This document shows positions 24,346 through 36,075 of a DNA stretch of 64,000 nucleotides, in pieces. The first letter of the stretch is position 1, and each line of letters opens with the position of its first letter. The notes below the pieces were generated by a model that was given only the letters and a program-made list of their open reading frames with translations, did not search any database and was not told the DNA's origin. The stretch is taken from assembly GCA_963678705.1 (NCBI GenBank), contig CAVMBN010000172.1:19645-83644 (forward strand), read 5' to 3'. The stretch comes from Panorpa germanica (lineage: Eukaryota; Arthropoda; Insecta; Mecoptera; Panorpidae). The position numbers were made by a program, and so were the translations under genes.

Positions 24346-25170
24346 CTAGAATACATCTGCTCCGAATAATATGTCAATCTTACTAGGCTTGTTAAAGTTT
24401 GGGTCAGCTAATTTTATATGGCTTGGTACAATTAAGCCTCTAATGTCTAAACTATTATTAGGTACGTTGTCAGTTATCCTTTCGATAACTAAACATTCAA
24501 TATTTTTTGAATAGTCATTATTTAAAGAATTTATTTGTACACTAACTTTCGAATTTACATTATTTTTGGTTTGACCGATACCTGATATGACAATATTGGT
24601 GTTAGTTAAGGGTGATTTTAATTTTCTTGCAAACTGCTTTGTCATAAAGGAAGTTTGGCTGCCATTGTCCAAAAGAACACGTGCCTTTATGGTTTTTCCA
24701 TGCTTGTCGACAACCTCCACTACTGCGGTAGCAAGTAGCGTGTAATTTGAATTCAGAGTCTGCGACGTAAGAGTTTGACTTGTTACGGCAGGCTCTGATT
24801 GAGGTGTAGCCTTCTCTAAATGAAGCAAAGTATTATGAAGTTTTCGACAAATTCTGCATTGATATTTTGACTTACATTTATTTCTAGAATGACCGGCGTA
24901 GAGATCATTTAAACACAAATTACTATTTGGACAGTGTTCTATTCTATCATTTACATTGAGTTTCAGAAAATTTTGACATTTGTACATTAAATGATCTCCT
25001 TGGCAGTAATAGCATTTAATTTGTTGAGTCACCAATAATGATTTGTGATGTTTTGGTTTACTACTGGGTTTATAATTAAAACTTTGTTCATCAAGGTCAC
25101 GAGCACGATCAAGAATAAAAGTTAACATAGAATCCACTGTTTGATATTCTGATTTAGAACTAGGTGACAA
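24346..25170 (-). pseudogene. BEL-1 gag zinc knuckle and aspartic protease
   Basis: A 274-codon open frame. Near residues 53-65 it has a CX2CX3HX4C knuckle (CYYCQGDHLMYKC). A second Cys/His cluster (CRICRKLHNTLLH) follows. The aspartic protease active site appears as RVLLDNGSQTSF near residue 163, with the family's D-G in LLDxGSQ seen as D-N-G-S-Q. It ends with IDILFGADVF, the usual protease tail, at a TAG that is in frame with the pol remnant. The upstream gag lies in another frame, so a frameshift separates them near 25170. Confidence 0.85.
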
Positions 25171-25946
25171 TTTTTAAATATTAGTGTGGTAACTAGTTGA
25201 TCCCATCTGCTATGAGGAGGAATGTGTGTTTCTAGATGCTTTACATGTTTTCTAATGGAATTCGCAGTAACCCTAAGTTTATCACTGGATTCTACGTTTA
25301 AGCTTGGTATATCAAGAAAGGAATTAATATGATGAGAAACTATTGCCTTTTTATTATCATAAGTTTGCAACATGAGATTTCAACATAGTTCGTAATTTTC
25401 TGGTAAAGTTTCAATAGAGGATATTGTGTCAAGGGCATCGCCTTTAAGACAATCTCCTAAGTAGTGCAATTTTTGATGATTATTATATCCGACATTATGT
25501 ACTAAGCTGACATAACTGGATTTGAAATTATTCCATGATGTTATGTCGCCGTCAAAACTAGGTACAGAAATTGTCGGTAGTCGTATGCCATTGTTTATAT
25601 ATTGAGGAGTGTTATCAGTTGATCTAGTATCATGACGATCCATAATCGCATCTATAACACACCATATATCACTGCATTTCTTAGACAAATTTGAACGTGT
25701 TTCAGAAAGCTTTTGTTTATCTACGTCATCCAAATGTTGGCCTAATTCAACACAAACATTTTCAATTTTATCAAACAGTGGCTCACAAATTTTCTTACAA
25801 TACTTAATCTTGTGAACGTCGTATGTTGATGGGTCAATTAAATCTATGCTATCAATTAAGGGGACATGATCATTTAAAGTTTGCTCATAAACCTCTAATT
25901 GCGCGTATAACTTCTTGATATTAACCTTTTTTGAATCTTTGTAATT
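25160..25946 (-). pseudogene. BEL-1 gag (capsid region)
   Basis: An open minus frame from just after a TAA near 25949 to 25383. It contains the BEL gag signature LPTISVPSFDGDITSWNNF and HYLGDCLKGDALDTISS (Pao gag, DUF1759-type). A TGA at 25380-25382, after NYELC, interrupts it where the family has Trp. The same frame then runs on to 25122, overlapping the next ORF. There is no convincing ATG at the start. Confidence 0.8.
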
Positions 25947-25949
25947 AGT

Positions 25950-26799
25950 TTAAATAGAAATTAAAATTATTGTCTGATGCGAGTTTTAAATTATTTAAGC
26001 AATATGGAATGAATGGATACTCTCTTTTTTAAAATAACAATAAAATATTTTTAAAAATATAATGTAAAAGTGTAAATAAGTAATATAAAATGTGTTCTGG
26101 TCAGTATTGTAAAAAGTACCCAGAACCACATGTAAATATAATGCGGTATTATAAAATGTTCTAAGTCTAATAAAACCTCATGGGTACGTAGATACGGATT
26201 AATCAGGTATATGAAACACAACTCAATACCGCATGGCCATAGGAAAAGGTCTAGACAGGACCGTAATTGTGCTGAAGTTTTAAATGCAATATCGCTTAAC
26301 AACAAATAGGCAGAACAAATATTACCACGTGTTTAAATGTTGTCGTAATTTAGAAACAATCCAGGTGGCTTTTAATATGTAATATTTTACCAACTCAAAA
26401 GATATATTTTGCTTAATGAAATAATCCCGGTCGCTTTTAATATCGACTATTTACCAACGCATAAGAAATATTTACTAAATATGGACATTAGCTGTGCCCT
26501 CCTAAACTAACAATTTGTAAGACTAACAAATCAAACAATATACACAAAATAACAATCTTTGCTACAATTTTATAGTATAAAAAATGCACAAAGATATTTT
26601 AGAAGTAAAACAAAGCAATATTGTAATAGGATATGGATAATTTTTTAAGGAATGGAATCTAACCGTTGTTGCACGTGTTTGCTCAGGGGTGCCTCCTTGG
26701 CCAATTTTCCAGTGTTTGTATAACTCAAAACTTTAAATTCTTCACTGTAGATAATTGCAGGTATTCCATGCACGATTGCTTCTCGCGACTGTGGGAGAT
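25950..26799 (-). other. BEL-1 5' leader, noncoding
   Basis: About 850 bp between gag and the primer-binding site. I see no conserved coding. It contains an imperfect direct repeat of ~65 bp (near 26360-26425 and 26426-26490, both with GCTTTTAATAT and TTTACCAAC). That parallels the leader repeats of BEL-2 and may be a packaging region. The 84-codon minus ORF at 26051-26305 has no recognisable features. Confidence 0.5.
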
Positions 26800-26817
26800 C
26801 CGGCTCAAAGGACCAAA
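26800..26817 (-). promoter_or_regulatory. BEL-1 primer-binding site
   Basis: The element strand reads TTTGGTCCTTTGAGCCGG immediately after the 5' LTR. BEL-2 has TGGTCCTTCGAGCCGGA at the same place, so the two use the same tRNA type, with one mismatch here. Confidence 0.75.
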
Positions 26818-27344
26818 TGTTTGGGCGATTGTAATGCCCGGGTATTTCACCAAAAGTAGTCAGGAAGTCTTCGAAGTTCGTGAACTCAGTATGAATTTAA
26901 AAGTATATTTATTTCATACAAAATTACACATTGGGGTCATAAATCCCAACAGAATTACACAATTAAACACTTATCCTAATAATTAATAATAATGGTTGTT
27001 TATGAATGTCTTAATGTATATATTTTAATATTAAATTGTACTGTTTATTTTAATACTTGTTGTCTGGTCAAGAGCTGGTTCGAAAAGGAATGATTTGAGT
27101 ACAATATATTTAACACTTAAAAATAGGAAGGAGTGGGGATGTGCCCATAATACAATTTGTGAACATAGTTGAACGAAAATGGGTAATAAAATTATTGCCA
27201 ACAACAAGAAATGTAAGTCTGGATTTACACGTCCCACATCAAAATGTACAGGCGACACTCAATAAAGTTCATTTACACTTTTGCCTTAAAAACATGTAAA
27301 ATTAGGTTATATTATAATTGTATTTTGATGCATGTCTTTGTCCA
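26818..27344 (-). repeat. BEL-1 5' LTR
   Basis: 527 bp, TGTTTGGGCG to TTTGTCCA on the plus strand, paired with 22256-22791. The satellite continues at 27345. Confidence 0.85.
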
Positions 27345-28981
27345 ATTGTGTTAGTGTTAGTGCTAAAACATCAAGTGGTTAAGAAATTCAAGAAATCTGT
27401 AGAGCTATATAAGGAAGGCCTCATATAAACACTACAAATATACGGAAGACAAAAGGTTGCCGCCCACTATCAAGTAAGTCGATTAACATTAACTATAAAT
27501 AATATTAAAACATAAGAATTAGTTTATATAAATGCGTGTTTTAATTAATATAGAGAGTGTATTAATTGTTATAAGTGATTATGGGAACAATATATGCGGT
27601 TTTCTTTAAAATAGTGATTGATCGTTCATGAACATTCAATGGTAAGTAAGTAGGCATAAGTACAAGTATGTACATGAGATATTTATAGAAATTCAGTGTG
27701 CCTTTAATAATGTCTAGTGGCCAAGTGACCTTTAAAGAATTGGACCGGCTAAAACCTCTAGGTACGTCTACTGCGCTATGGAGAACTATTTTCATTGTCG
27801 AATATTAATTTTACAAACCGATTACCGTTCCATGAAAAGGCAACTATCTAAAGGTTGTCCTCAGCGATCCGTCATGGGGCCTGAGCTCTGGAACTTGGTA
27901 TTCGACGAAAACTGTGTTTCTCACACAAAAGGTTGTGTAAACGTATGTTTTGCCAACGATAATGTGATCCTTATCGGTGCAAATAGTACAGAACAACTAG
28001 AAAGCCGTTCTCGACCTACTATAGATAAGATCTGTAGTTTCTTGAAGCTACAAAGCTAAGAAACAAATACGGTAACAACGAATGATAAACTTGTAACACA
28101 CCTTGCGCGTGTCAAAAGGACGGAATGAAGCTTAAACTCAGCAACTATGCCGACACTATACAAAAAGGCATTTATGAAATGGTTGTGTATTGTGCTTCGA
28201 CATGGTATTACAGGATCAATCTTCCAGATCTTCCATGCAAAGAACTATGTTATTGACGATGACGCGTTGTTGCAGAACTGTATCTACAGAAGTAGTGCAG
28301 GTGATATTGGGGACAATTCCTTTAGATTTAAAAATTACTTATGCACTTACTCAAGTACAAATTACGCTAGAACTGAAAAAATCAAATTTTGATGATTTAA
28401 AATTAATGCGACAAATTTCGAGGATTTAAAGTTAATGCGGCTGTAGGATAAAAGTCTGGAGACGATACCAAATATATTGCCAAAGAGATGAATGCATATA
28501 TGCATAAGCTCTGGCAAGACAGATGGGACTTAATACAAGAAGGAAGACCTACGTATTGGTTTACAAGGACGTTAATATTGCTTTGCAATACAAGTCGTTC
28601 CTATCTACTATGTGTGTGATCGGCTCCTGCTACTTTAGGTGAAAAAAGTGATTAAAAGTGAGAAATTAATTACGGAAAAAAATTAAATAAATTATATGAA
28701 TACTTTTTCAAACGAAAAGTATTTAAGTTTGTTTTAAATTTGTGTTAATTTACCCAAAACAAAGTGTTTTTACAAAAGTTTGACAGTTGGAAACCAGTGT
28801 TAAAAACGAATTTTTTATTACGCGTACACGCGGTCTTCTAAACATAACCTTAAAATTGTAACTTTGATGTTTGATATAAGACATTAATAAGTGCGATAGA
28901 CAAAAAAAGTAATAATAATTAGATTAGTGTTAGTGCTAAAACATCAAGTGGTTAAGAAATTCAAGAAATCTGTAGAGCTAT
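27345..28981 (+). repeat. satellite segment between BEL-1 and BEL-2 (end of unit 12, unit 13)
   Basis: 27345-27699 completes unit 12; 27700-28981 is unit 13. Motif A reads FNN. A nonsense change (AAGCTAAGA) ends the RT palm frame at 28059, and IYANGCV is shortened near 28165. Unit 13 is interrupted by BEL-2 at GCTAT in the TATATAAGG box and resumes at 32603. The two pieces minus the duplication sum to a normal unit length. Confidence 0.85.
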
Positions 28982-29329
28982 TGTTTTGTTGTAGAAGTTT
29001 AATTTGATAAAAAATACCTTCGCTGAACTTGGTTGATTAGGATTTTAGTAAAAAGTACTTTGTTTTATTTTTTAATGCTTTTATAATACACGCACAATTG
29101 AATACATATAACATTACAATACAATTTATTCAAATTGCCCTTGTTGCTGGCTTGAGAGCTGTTACTAGAGTAATTTGAAAACAAAGGAGCAAATCGAAAT
29201 TATATTAAATAACAAAAAATATAATAATAGTATAAAAGAAATGAACAAATAATCAAAATAGTACAATATCTCCTTTAAACTAAGAAATACAAAAAATACA
29301 TTACATTTAAGGGGGATTTTGCTTTACCA
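28982..29329 (-). repeat. BEL-2 3' LTR
   Basis: 348 bp; pairs with 32255-32602 with only a handful of substitutions. Confidence 0.9.
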
Positions 29330-29466
29330 TAACTTCTGGGTTGGAATTCTATGGGAATTTCTAAATTTCTTAATATTCATGTAACGGTAAATTACAAAAA
29401 ATGCTCCCTTAATTTGAGATGAGAAAGTCTGGACGGCAGCAACACGCTGCTGTTGATCTGGTCCAG

Positions 29467-29988
29467 TCAAGATTTTCGTATACAACATACGCTGCAATTA
29501 AGTGGTGATGAATCTTCTTTTATCAATCCTTGCCAATTAAACGTCGTTTGAAGCTTCGTTAAAGTTTTTAGTCTAGCTCTGGGCGGACGACTTTTGACTA
29601 AAGTATTCTGTAGACCATAGTTAAGGCGAGGCGGTTGGATCATATCTTTAGTACTTAAATGAAGATCCTTGGCAATGCTTGGTAAAGAATTCAATAAAAT
29701 AGTGACCTGGAGGTTGAAAATTGGAAGGACTTTTGGACATGGTATAAAAAGTTTGGAACTCAAATTCATTTTCACTTGTACTAGAATAGCACATGCATCA
29801 TTGTATGTGCTATTGGAACTTCTTACAAACGTTTTTAAATGAGTTTTAGAACCTTTTATAATTGATTCCCAAAAATAAATAAAATTAGGTGATCTTGTAG
29901 TGAGGAATAGTATTAGGTTTTCGAATAGTGGAAATAACATTGGAGGGCGTGTATGAAATATTTTTTTATATTTGGAATTCTTAATCAT
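29467..29988 (-). pseudogene. BEL-2 integrase core end and C-terminal tail
   Basis: A 173-codon open frame. NFIYFWESIIKGSKTHLK matches the BEL/Pao integrase stretch with the catalytic glutamate (WE-S-x-K-x-x-K-xHLK). It is followed by YNDACAILVQVKMNLSSK, where the family has TxLxQIExxLNSRPL, then IPCPK, and PPRLNYGLQNTLVKSRPP. The first two core aspartates are not encoded. The segment lies only 93 bp from the gag stop, so a large internal deletion has brought gag and integrase together. 29330-29466 carries no further pol sequence that I can recognise. Confidence 0.65.
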
Positions 29989-30080
29989 TTGGTCAACGCA
30001 TTATCATAAGCTAAAACCATATGGTGTTTTACATTAAGATTAAAATGTGAATACTTTAATGTTTCAGCAATACGCATAAA

Positions 30081-30998
30081 TTATGAGATATTTTTATTGT
30101 GTGGGCTAAACGAGGAATTAAATATATTTAGTTTTAATTTAGCTTTGGCGCTGATATGATTCTTTAATATTTGGACTTTGTCAGATATAAATATATTATT
30201 GAAGTTGTAATCTACAAAAATTGATTTAGACAAAATAGGTTTTTTAAGGTCATTCGTAAGTAGTGGGGATTCGTTTAATATTGGTGAAGGTTCCTTGAAT
30301 GGTATGGTAAAGATTTTCAGGTTGTTGTTTGATTCTACGGTTGTAACTGGGGTGGATTGCAAATATGATGATTGTAAATGATGAGGGATGACTGGAGGCT
30401 TCTTATAAAATTTATTTAATAGAAGTTGCCACGCTGTGTTATAATTTTCGGGCATTACTTCTAAAGACGTGATAATATCTAGGGCATCATCCGTTAGTAA
30501 ATCTATTAGGTGAGAAAATTTAATGGCACAGTCATAGCTTTCTTTGGAATGTACCAATTTAGTAAACAAAGATTTGAATTGCGGCCATTCGGCAATATCT
30601 CCACTAAAAATTTTAATGTTAGTTTGGAATAAATTGTCTAAATTATTTTGTCCACCACAAATTGATAAATTAATTTCTTCTTTGGATTCTTCTGAATACT
30701 CAATAGCTTCGTTCATTAACGCCATAAGTTCAATATATTTTACTATAAACTCTTTGACCTCAGCATCTATCTGACTTATTTCTGGGTCGTCTTCAGAATT
30801 GTATAATAATTGTCTGTCTAAGGCGATTTCTTTAAATTGAGCTAAAAGCGGAGTGACTAAGGAATGTCGGAATTTGACTTCATTTAACTAATATGTGGTT
30901 GGATCATATGAAATAATTAACTGAGATTGCTGAATATAAATGTCTAGTTTCTTCATTAAGGATGCGCTTTGAAATTTCAATCTCTTAGCTAGTGACAT
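30081..30998 (-). pseudogene. gag: BEL-2 gag, one amber stop
   Basis: ATG at 30998, 305 codons, with a single in-frame TAG at 30888-30890. The capsid-like signature is clear: IKIFSGDIAEWPQFKSLF and FSHLIDLLTDDALDIIT, then VMPENYNTAWQLLLNKF. This matches the BEL/Pao gag pattern F-x-G-D-x-x-E-W-x-x-F. The N-terminal ~90 residues are helical-looking. The reading ends at 30081, before any zinc knuckle, so the gag C-terminus is lost in the deletion. Confidence 0.85.
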
Positions 30999-32236
30999 TG
31001 TAAAACGGGTAAACATAAATTATCTTAAATAAACTATTGTAAAATATGGAAATAAAATTTGAAAGATAATTTTATAATTTGCTACAATGGCTTTAGAAAT
31101 ATTCAAAACGAATAATAATTTGTACAAAAGATATGAAAACAAATAGCGCTGAATAAAGGAAACAACAATTCCTTATAAACAGAAATTTAAAGTTTTCTAA
31201 ACATTTATTAAAACAAAGATTAAATATAAATTCCAAATAAAACGTTGCATAAAGGTTACAGAAACTATGATGGTTGTATCTGAATTAGAAACTAGTAATT
31301 TTATAATCAACAATAAATCTAATTATCAAAATGAAAATTATTCTCGGCAATAATAATAATTGAAAGTGCTGTATGTGACTGTGAATTATTTATGATAATT
31401 TGCTTAATAATTAAAGGTACAAATTCGATCAGGAAGGAACTGTTATTTGGCAATAATAAATGTCTGCATGGATTGGTTTTGAAAAAGGTTTCAAAAACCA
31501 TGTGCAATTTTAAATAAGAAAATTTTGACAACGCCTTTCCAATATAAAATAAACGTGACCTTTGGTCTGGCTACGGAGATTGATTAATTATAAATTGCTC
31601 ATAGATTCTAGGTACGACCTTATATCTATTTTCACAATTTTAAATACTTAAGGGATTGGTTTGATAGGCGTTCAAACCAACGGTAAAGGTAATTTTTGAC
31701 AAAATGTTTGATAAGTTAAAATAATGTGACCAATTTGGTCTGGCAATGGGGATTGATTATTTTTTTTTAAATTTATAATAGATTAAACGAATGACTTTGG
31801 ATCTATTTTAACATTAGGATAAATACTTGAGGATTGGTTTGATAGGCGTTCAAACCAACGGTAAAGGAAAATTTTGACAAAATGTTTGTCAAGTTAAAAT
31901 AATGTGACCAATTTGGTCTGGCCACATGGGTTGATTATTTATAAATTGCTCATAGATTCTAGGTACGACCTAATATCTCTTTTCACAATTATAAATACTA
32001 CAATTGGTTTGATAGGGGTTCAAAACCAACGGAAATTATACAATATAGAAATTCTTAATTTCTTATTTTAACGCTCGATCCATGATGAACCTTCCTCGTG
32101 GTGATAGTATAACGCTGGATGCGGATGTAATGCCACGATGTAGCTTGCTTGTATGGATGATGTTTTCCAAGTTCTTGGAGATAATTTTCTTTTGAATAAC
32201 TCAGTGGAAATTCTCCGTTTGTAAGACGTTTAATTA
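30999..32236 (-). other. BEL-2 5' leader with repeated hairpins
   Basis: 1.24 kb of noncoding leader. Three copies of a ~170-180-bp repeat each contain a hairpin TTGGTTTGA..TCAAACCAA (near 31655, 31834) or a variant (near 32003). A fourth diverged form, GGTTTTGAAA..TTTCAAAAACC, is near 31471-31500. Between hairpins, GTGACC.TTTGGTCTGG and GATTGATTA recur. The copies are not identical but the pairing is kept. The position directly downstream of the primer-binding site suits an RNA packaging or dimerisation signal. Confidence 0.6.
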
Positions 32237-32254
32237 ATCCGGCTCGAAGGACCA
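32237..32254 (-). promoter_or_regulatory. BEL-2 primer-binding site
   Basis: The element strand reads TGGTCCTTCGAGCCGGAT directly after the 5' LTR, consistent with the BEL-type tRNA primer site also seen in BEL-1. Confidence 0.8.
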
Positions 32255-32602
32255 TGTTTTGTTGTAGAAGTTTAATTTGATAAAAAATACCTTCGCTGAA
32301 CTTGGTAGATTAGGATTTTAGTAAAAAGTACTTAGTTTTATTTTTTAATGCTTTTATAATACACGCACAATTAAATATATATAACAAAACAATACAATTA
32401 ATTCAAATTGCCCTTGTTGCTGGCTTGAGAGCTGTTACTAGAGTAATTTGAAAACAAAGCAGCAAATCGAAATTATATTAAATAACAAAAAATATAATAA
32501 TAGTATAAAAGAAATGAACAAATAATCAAAATAGTACAATATCTCCTTTAAACTAAGAAATACAAAAAATACATTACATTTAAGGGGGATTTTGCTTTAC
32601 CA
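32255..32602 (-). repeat. BEL-2 5' LTR
   Basis: 348 bp, partner of 28982-29329. The target duplication GCTAT follows it at 32603-32607. Confidence 0.9.
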
Positions 32603-32898
32603 GCTATATAAGGAAGACCTCATATAAACACTACAAATATACGGAAGTTAAAAAGTTGCCGCCCACTATCAAGTAAGTCGATTAACATTAACTATAAATA
32701 ATATTAAAACATAAGAATTAGTTTATATAAATGCGTGTTTTAAATAATAAAGAGAGTGTATTAATTGTTATAAGTGATTAAGGGAACAATATATGCGGTT
32801 TTCTTTGAAATAGTGATTGATCGTTCATAAACATTCAATGGTAAGTAAGTAGGCATAAGTACAAGTATGTACATGAGATATTTATAGAAATTCAGTGT

Positions 32899-34486
32899 GC
32901 TTTTGATAATGTCTGGTGGCCAAGTGACCTTCAAAGAATTAGACCGGCAAAAACCTCTAGGTACGTCTACTGCGCTATGGAGAACTTTTTTCATTGTCGA
33001 ACATTAATTTTACAAACAGATTACCGTTCCATGAAAAGGCAACTATCTAAAGGTTGTCCTCAGCGATCCGTAATATGGCCTGAGCTCTGGAACATGGTAT
33101 TCGACGAGAACTGTGTTTCTCACTCGAAAGGTTGTGTAAACGTATGTTTTGCCAACGATAATGTGATACTTATCGGTGCAAATAGAACAGAACAACTAAA
33201 AAGCCGTACTCGACCTGCTATAGATAAAATCTGTAGTTTCTTGAAGCTACAAAGCTACGAAACAAATACGGTAACAACGAATGATAAACTTGTAACACAC
33301 CTTGCGCGTGTCACAAGGACAGAATGAAGCTTAAACTCGGCAATTATGCTGACACTATACAAGGAGGCATTTATGCCAATGGTTGTGTATTGTGCTTCGG
33401 CATGGTATTACAGGATCAATCTTCCAGATCTTCTATACAAAGAACTATGTTATTGACGATGACGCGTTGTTGCAGAACTGTATCTACAGAAGTGGTGCAG
33501 GTGATATTGGGGACACTTCCTTTATATTTAAAAATCACTCATGCACTTACTAAAGTACAAATTACGCTAGAACTGAACAAATTAAATTTTGATGATTTAA
33601 AATTAATGCGACAAATTTCGAGGATTTAAAGTTAATGCGGCTGTAGGATAAAAGTCTGGAGACGATTCCAAATATATTGCAAAAGAGATAAATGCATATA
33701 TGCATAAGCTTTAGCAAGACAGATGGGACTAAATACAAAAAGGAAGACCTACGTATTGGTTAACAAGGACGTTAATATTGCTTTGCAACACAAGTGGTTC
33801 CTATCTACTATGTGTGTGATCGGCTCCTGCTACTTTAGTTGAAAAAAGTGAATAAAAGTGAGAAATTAATTACGGAAAAAAATTAAATAAGTTATATAAA
33901 TACTTTATCAAACGAAAAGCATTTAAGTTTGTTTTAAATTTGTGTTAATTTACCCTAAACAAAGAGTTTTTACAAAAGTTTGACAGTTGGAAACCAGTGT
34001 TAAAAACGAATTTTTCATTACGCGTCCACGCGGTCTTATAAACATAACCTCAAAATTGTAACTTTGATGTTTGATATAAGACATTAATAAGAGCGATAGA
34101 CAAAAAAAGTGATAATAATTAGGATAGTGTTAGTGCTAAAACATCAAGTGGTTAAGAAATTCAAAAAATCTTTAGAGCTATATAAGAAAGACCTCATATA
34201 AACACTACAAATATACGGAAGACAAAAGGTTGCCGCCCACTATCAAGTAAGTTGATTAACATTAACTATAAATAATATTAAAACATAAGAATTATTTTAT
34301 ATAAATGCGTGTTTTAAGTAAAAAAGAGAGTGTATTAATTCTTATAAGTGATTAAGTGAACAATATATGCAATTTTCTTGAAAATAGTGATTGATCGTTC
34401 ATGAACATTCAATGGTAACAAACAAATGGTAAGTAAGTAGGCATATGTACAAGTATGTACATGAGATATTTATAGAAATTCAGTGT
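32899..34486 (+). repeat. satellite unit 14 (1,588 bp)
   Basis: FDN is kept and the RT palm is open at 32977-33327, though GGGGCC reads TATGGCC (VIWPELWN). A second open stretch, 33324-33629, carries the CRTVSTEVVQV segment. Confidence 0.85.
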
Positions 34487-36075
34487 GCTTTTGATAATGT
34501 CTGGTAGCCAAGTGACCTTCAAAGAATTAGACCGGCAAAAACCTCTAGGTACGTCTACTGCGCTATCAAAAACTAGTTTCATTGTCAAACATTAATTTTA
34601 AAAACCGATTACCGTTTCATAAAAAGGCAACTATCTAAAGGTTGTCCTCAGCGATCCGTAATGGGGCCTAAACTCTGGAACATGGTATTCGACGAGAACT
34701 GTGTTTCTCACTCGAAAGGTTGTGTAAACGTATGTTTTGCCATCGATAATGTGATCCTTATCGGTGTAAATAGAGCAGAACAACTAGAAAGCCGTTCTCG
34801 ACCTGCTATAGATAAAATCTGTAGTTTCTTGAAGCTACAAAGCTACAAAACAAACACGGTAACAACGAATGATAAACTTGTAACACACCTTGCGCGTGTC
34901 ACAAGGACGGAATGAAGCTTAAACTCGACAACTATGCCGACACTATACAAGGGGGCATTTATGCCAATGGTTGTGTATTGTGCTTTGGCATGGTATTACA
35001 GGATCAATCTTCTAGATCTTCCATGCAAAGAACTATGTTATTGACGATGACGCGTTGTTGCAAAACTGTATCTACAGAAGTGGTGCAGGTGATATTGGGG
35101 ACAATTCCTTTAGATTTAAAAATCACTCATGCACTTACTCAAGTACAAATTACGCTAGAACTGAAAAAATCAAATTTTGATGATTTAAAATTAATGCGAC
35201 AAATTTCAAGTATTTAAAGTTAATGCGGCTGTAGGATAAAAGTCTGGAGACGATACCAAATATATTGCCAAAGAGATGAATGCATATATGCATAAGCTCT
35301 GGCAAGACAGATGGGACTTAATACAAAAAGGAAGACCTACGTATTGGTTTACAAGGACGTTAATATTGCTTTGCAACACAAGTGGTTCCTATCTACTATG
35401 TGTGTGATCGGCTCCTGCTACTTTAGGTGAAAAAAGTGATTAAAAGTGAGAAATTAATTACGGAAAAAAATTAAATAAATTATATGAATACTTTTACAAA
35501 CGAAAAGTACTTAAGGTTGTTTTAAATTTGTGTTAATTTACCCTAATCAAAGTGTTTTTACAAAAGTTTGACAGTTGGAAACCAGTGTTATAAATGAATT
35601 TTTCATTACGCGTACACGCGGTCTTATAAACATAACCTCAAAATTGTAACTTTGATGTTTGATATAAGACATTAATAATTGCGATAGACAAAAAAAAGTG
35701 ATTATAATTAGGTTAGTGTTAGTGCTAAAACATCAAGTGGTTAAGAAATTTATGAAATCTGTAGAGCTATATAAGAAAGACCTCATATAAACACTACAAA
35801 TATACGGAAGACAAAAGGTTGCCGCCCACTATCATGTAAGTCGATTAACATTAACTATAAATAATATTAAAACATAAGAATTAGTTTATTTAAATGCGTG
35901 TTTTAAATAATAAAGAGAGTGTATTAATTGTTATAAGTGATTAAGTGAACAATATATGCGGTTTTCTTGGAAATAGTGAATGATCGTTCATGAACATTCA
36001 ATGGTAACAAACAAATGGTAAGTAAGTAGGCATAAGTACAAGTATGTACATGAGATATTTATAGAAATTCAGTGT
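34487..36075 (+). repeat. satellite unit 15 (1,589 bp)
   Basis: W-to-stop (GGTAGCC) after FDNV. CTATCAAAAACTAG replaces the usual CTATGGAGAACTA. Private variants GPKLWN, FAID and GVNRAEQ are shared with unit 16. Confidence 0.85.

Larger units (their letters stand above)
22256..27344 (-). mobile_element. BEL-1: defective BEL/Pao LTR retrotransposon
   Basis: A 5.1-kb element on the minus strand inside satellite unit 12. It has LTRs at both ends, a primer-binding site next to the right LTR, a polypurine tract next to the left LTR, and gag, protease and pol remnants. The target duplication is imperfect (ATTAG left, ATTGT right). The two LTRs differ by several substitutions and a ~9-bp length difference, so it is older than BEL-2. 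Family elements are usually 6-9 kb; most of RT, RNase H and the integrase core are missing. Confidence 0.85.
28982..32602 (-). mobile_element. BEL-2: short BEL/Pao element with gag joined to integrase tail
   Basis: A 3,621-bp element with 348-bp LTRs, TGTTTTG to TTTACCA, and a perfect 5-bp target duplication GCTAT (28977-28981 and 32603-32607). The interior has only a gag gene and the last part of integrase; protease, RT, RNase H and the integrase N-terminus are missing. It is non-autonomous in its present form. Near-identical LTRs and the intact duplication point to a fairly recent insertion, later than the satellite unit it disrupts. Confidence 0.9.

Noticed and set aside
26666..26986. 106-codon plus-strand ORF over the BEL-1 leader and LTR
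   Set aside because: It overlaps the primer-binding site and 5' LTR on the opposite strand and shows no domain.
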